A DNA stretch of 8,506 bases from a candidate division NPL-UPA2 bacterium. GTDB taxonomy: Bacteria; Bacillota; UBA994. Where the stretch lies: positions 1 through 8,506 of the forward strand of contig QLUB01000081.1 of assembly GCA_018725205.1 (NCBI GenBank), read 5' to 3'. Positions 6,475-8,506 of this stretch are shown here, piece by piece; position 1 is the first letter of the stretch; the number at the start of each line of letters is the position of its first letter. The notes beneath the pieces were generated by a model. It had not been told where the DNA came from. It searched no databases and saw only the letters and a program-made list of their open reading frames with translations. Made by a program: the position numbers and the translations under genes.

Positions 6475-7260
6475 CTAATGCCTCTCGAATGTGGTTGCAA
6501 GGACGCGCTCTGGGCATGTGTAGATATTTAGTCGCCGTCCGCGCACAAAGCCGACCAGTGTAATACCTAGCCGCCCCGCCAAGTCCACGGCCAAAGAAGT
6601 GGGCGCGGAGCGCGAAACTAAGACCGGGACTCTCATGCGTCCAGCCTTAAGAACCATTTCCGATGAAATGCGTCCGCTCATGACCAAGGCACTCATCCAG
6701 AGATCAATCTCTTGCAGAAAGGCACAACCGAGCACCTTATCAATTGCGTTGTGACGACCAATGTCTTCAAAAAACATGCCGAGCTCCCCGACATGGTACA
6801 GACCGGCACTGTGCACACCGCCGGTCTGGCGAAAGATGTGGGACTGGATGCCTAGTGTTGTTACAGCCGAAAATAACTGCTCGATGGTCAGGTTAAGCGG
6901 GGATGAGTTCTTACCGATTTCTGACAGCGCTTCGAGATACACCTCGCCTAAGCCGCAGCCGGAGGTGCGCACTGGTATGCGATTGGGTAAAGCCCTAAAC
7001 TCCGGCACTAGGACATTGACCATGACCTTTTCTTCGTCCACACTAAAACCCGTTACTCGCGTTGCGGTGCTGATGATGCCCCCCGCCAACAGGTAGCCTA
7101 GGGCTAATTCTTTAAGATGCGAAGGACTGCACATAGTGAGGCCTTGTCGCTCCCCGTTTACCTGAATAGTCAACACGGATTCAGCCGCCACCAGGTCAAC
7201 GATGTCTTCTGTATGACCGTCGTTGAAACGGCGAATTTTCACTTCGGTGATGTCTCTCAT
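6475..7260 (-). CDS. fdhD: FdhD, sulfurtransferase for formate dehydrogenase maturation
   Basis: A 261-residue cytoplasmic protein. FdhD carries sulfur from the IscS-type cysteine desulfurase to the bis-MGD cofactor, giving the sulfido ligand needed for active formate dehydrogenase. Family motifs are complete: LALGYLLAGGII (52-63), RTSGCGLG (98-105), FRQTGGVHSAGLY (143-155), FEDIGRHNAIDKVLG (164-178), SGRISSEMV (195-203) and SRSAPTSLAVDLA (216-228). The active-site loop has only C102; the second cysteine of the E. coli C-x-x-C is glycine here. I chose ATG 7260 because its ATGA overlaps the mobA stop. A longer frame to 7341 exists but its first 27 residues lie within mobA and look unlike FdhD. 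The gene ends with TAG. It is convergent with the operon whose enzyme it should mature. Confidence 0.95.
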   Translation of the reverse strand: MRDITEVKIRRFNDGHTEDIVDLVAAESVLTIQVNGERQGLTMCSPSHLKELALGYLLAGGIISTATRVTGFSVDEEKVMVNVLVPEFRALPNRIPVRTSGCGLGEVYLEALSEIGKNSSPLNLTIEQLFSAVTTLGIQSHIFRQTGGVHSAGLYHVGELGMFFEDIGRHNAIDKVLGCAFLQEIDLWMSALVMSGRISSEMVLKAGRMRVPVLVSRSAPTSLAVDLAGRLGITLVGFVRGRRLNIYTCPERVLATTFERH

Positions 7261-7883
7261 GCACGCGCTCTTTTTGTCTGGCAGAGTGCCTCGAAAAAGG
7301 CATAGTCCGTTGGCGTGTTTATGTTGAAAAACATCTGCCAATCGGGGCTAAACTGCCGTGCTATACTTTCCTCCACGACCAATGCATTGCTATCCGCAAG
7401 GACAGCGACGAAACTGCGCCTCCCCGCATTAATATTAGACTCAATTATAGCGAGCAGGGCCTTACTGTAAAAAGCATTGAGTGGTTCAATGCCATCGGCA
7501 CTGGAGGTAACCACAGCAGCCGGGGGCACTGCTGCCGTTCTTATGAGATTCGCCATATAGGTGACATAGGGCAGGTTAATATTGGGCATATCGCAGGCCA
7601 GCACGTAAACAAATTGGCTCTGGGCTTGCTTGAGTGCAGCGTGAAGGCCGCCGAGTGGACCGAGGCCGGGGAAGGTGTCGGGCACTACAGGGCAGCCACA
7701 ATTGTCTTCTGATGAAAGTAGGGAGCTCGCGACGAGCACTTCGGGGAACACTTGCCGCAGTTGGTCAGCGAGGCCACACAGCAATCGCGTACCCGCGATC
7801 TCCATATGCTCTTTCCCAAAGCCCATGCGGCTGCTCTTCCCACCGGCTAGAATGATCGCACTCCCAAAGAGGTCGTTTGCCAA
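7257..7883 (-). CDS. mobA: MobA, molybdenum cofactor guanylyltransferase
   Basis: A 208-residue nucleotidyltransferase. MobA transfers GMP from GTP to molybdopterin to build (bis-)MGD, the cofactor form used by formate dehydrogenase. Signatures are AIILAGGKSSRMGFGKE (9-25) for GTP binding, PVVPDTFPGLGPLGGLHAAL (65-84), VLACDMPNI (94-102) with the metal-binding aspartate, and a C-terminal FFNINTPTDY (185-194). I chose TTG 7883 because AAGGAGG (7892-7898) lies eight bases upstream and the family normally begins shortly before the LAGG motif. ATG 7907 is in frame and would add eight residues but has no binding site, and a frame extends to 8003. Its TGA overlaps the fdhD ATG by four bases, implying translational coupling and a mobA-fdhD transcript starting in 7884-8029. 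Confidence 0.94.
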   Translation of the reverse strand: MANDLFGSAIILAGGKSSRMGFGKEHMEIAGTRLLCGLADQLRQVFPEVLVASSLLSSEDNCGCPVVPDTFPGLGPLGGLHAALKQAQSQFVYVLACDMPNINLPYVTYMANLIRTAAVPPAAVVTSSADGIEPLNAFYSKALLAIIESNINAGRRSFVAVLADSNALVVEESIARQFSPDWQMFFNINTPTDYAFFEALCQTKRARA

Positions 7884-7891
7884 GTCGAATG

Positions 7892-7898
7892 CCTCCTT
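7892..7898 (-). promoter_or_regulatory. Ribosome binding site deciding the TTG start of mobA
   Basis: On the minus strand AAGGAGG is followed by eight bases and TTG (7883-7881). This is a near-perfect anti-16S match at ideal spacing, whereas ATG 7907 has only GGTAAA-like sequence before it. It is the main argument for a TTG start. Confidence 0.7.
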
Positions 7899-8029
7899 CG
7901 TGGTCATTTTACCGCATATGCAACTTTTTGGAGGAAAGAAGTTAATGAGCACCCCCTCCGTGCAGTATTTTTGTGCGGCTGGTGGAGGAGACAATTGTAC
8001 CATATGAATTTACGTGTCTAGGAGAATCA

Positions 8030-8248
8030 ATGTCATCCGATCTCGCTCAGGGGATATTCGCGATTTTTGTCGCAGCGCCCTTGGCGTTTTATTGTCGAGC
8101 GCGGCTGGTTCTGCATGCGAAATGCTTGCAGGGGGGACGCGAGCTCAAAAACACCATCCGCAACATATTCGAGGGCCGTCTAACCGAATGTGACCTGTGT
8201 GAGCTGTGCAACTCGGTGCGTCCTACGCAAGAGGCGGTAGAACCCTAG
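8030..8248 (+). CDS. Possible small membrane protein with a C-terminal Cys cluster, unknown function
   Basis: A 72-residue frame starts with ATG 8030 after AGGAGA (8020-8025) and ends at TAG 8246-8248. Residues ~5-22 (LAQGIFAIFVAAPLAFYC) are hydrophobic enough for one membrane segment, followed by a basic stretch and ECDLCELC (C-x2-C-x2-C) near residues 52-59. I recognise no family. It is divergent from mobA and lies beside a decayed transposase fragment, so it could be a chance frame in eroding DNA or a truncated gene. The binding site and the hydrophobic segment are the only support. Confidence 0.3.
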   Translation: MSSDLAQGIFAIFVAAPLAFYCRARLVLHAKCLQGGRELKNTIRNIFEGRLTECDLCELCNSVRPTQEAVEP

Positions 8249-8264
8249 TGCTAAGTGACGGACT

Positions 8265-8281
8265 CCCCCCCCGTAAGGGGG
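8265..8281 (+). repeat. C8-GTAA-G5 hairpin-like homopolymer pair
   Basis: Eight Cs (8265-8272) and five Gs (8277-8281) flank GTAA, allowing a five-pair stem. No T-run follows. It sits exactly where recognisable transposase homology begins, so it may mark a rearrangement point. The long C run is also a place where base-count errors are common. Confidence 0.4.
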
Positions 8282-8442
8282 TTGTCGGCTGGCATGAATT
8301 CAGACGGCAGCTAGAGTACAAGTCCCACTGGTACGGCAGCGCACTCACCTGCGCACCCCGGTTCCAAGCGACAAGCAAAACTTGTTCTGCATGTGGGTAT
8401 ATCCGCAGCGAGCTGCCGTTATCTGTTCGCGAATGGACTTGA
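8281..8442 (+). pseudogene. Remnant of IS605-type OrfB/TnpB C-terminal region
   Basis: The translation VVGWHEFRRQLEYKSHWYG followed by RFQATSKTCSACGYI and ELPLSVREWT matches the C-terminal part of OrfB/TnpB proteins of IS200/IS605-like elements: the 'W.eFr..L.YK..WyG' segment, then the first half of the zinc ribbon (C-x2-C). In intact proteins REWT is followed at once by the second C-x2-C; here that first cysteine codon is TGA and the sequence beyond is not recognisable. The N-terminal RuvC-like part is absent upstream. It is a short inactive fragment. An associated TnpA or omega-RNA is not seen. Confidence 0.75.
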
Positions 8443-8506
8443 AAGGAACGGGTTGTATCATGTCTGGCCTTGTGGTAGCGTAGAGTAGCGGGACGGGAGG
8501 GTGGCG

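Noticed and set aside
7261..7341. Extended FdhD N-terminus starting at ATG 7341
   Set aside because: The extra 27 residues overlap mobA out of frame, lack FdhD similarity, and the ATGA junction at 7260 gives a better start.
1..8506. CRISPR array, rRNA, complete tRNA or complete insertion sequence
   Set aside because: I saw no regularly spaced repeats, no rRNA-like sequence, no full tRNA cloverleaf and no paired IS ends.

Overview
The window reads as part of the chromosome of an anaerobic, selenium-using bacterium, most likely a Bacillota (Clostridia-type) member. I infer this from the gene families, the strong AGGAGG-type ribosome binding sites, the GTG/TTG starts and the selenocysteine formate dehydrogenase. 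No taxonomic marker is present, so the assignment is an inference.

Layout: (1) Bases 1-60 hold the tail of an upstream transcription unit ending in a strong intrinsic terminator. (2) Bases 61-533 are a long leader with no convincing gene, one notable inverted repeat and two very short ORFs. (3) Bases 534-6428 are a tightly spaced plus-strand operon of four genes: a formate dehydrogenase catalytic subunit with a NuoG/HydA-like iron-sulfur N-terminus, a protein resembling the epsilon subunit (CdhB) of CO dehydrogenase/acetyl-CoA synthase, a NuoE-like [2Fe-2S] subunit, and a NuoF/HydB-like flavin/NADH subunit with extra iron-sulfur domains at both ends. (4) Bases 6475-7883 are a convergent minus-strand pair, mobA then fdhD, overlapping by ATGA. 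They encode maturation functions for the molybdenum/tungsten bis-MGD cofactor of the dehydrogenase. (5) Bases 7884-8506 hold a possible small membrane protein and a decayed C-terminal fragment of an IS605-type OrfB/TnpB.

The formate dehydrogenase gene contains two in-frame stop codons. UGA at 1572-1574 lies exactly where selenocysteine sits in FdhF-type enzymes and is followed by a hairpin with a GGUCU loop, so selenocysteine insertion is very well supported. TAG at 2763-2765 is in the same frame, with family-like sequence on both sides. It is unexplained: a nonsense mutation, a sequence error, a natural split into two polypeptides, or recoding. The ordinary use of TAG as the terminal stop of this gene and of fdhD argues against routine pyrrolysine decoding.

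Together the genes suggest a cytoplasmic NAD(P)-linked, possibly electron-bifurcating, formate dehydrogenase or CO2 reductase. Electrons would pass between the Mo/W-Sec site, the iron-sulfur chain, flavin, NAD(P) and perhaps ferredoxin. The embedded CdhB-like protein hints at a link with Wood-Ljungdahl one-carbon metabolism and is the least explained component.
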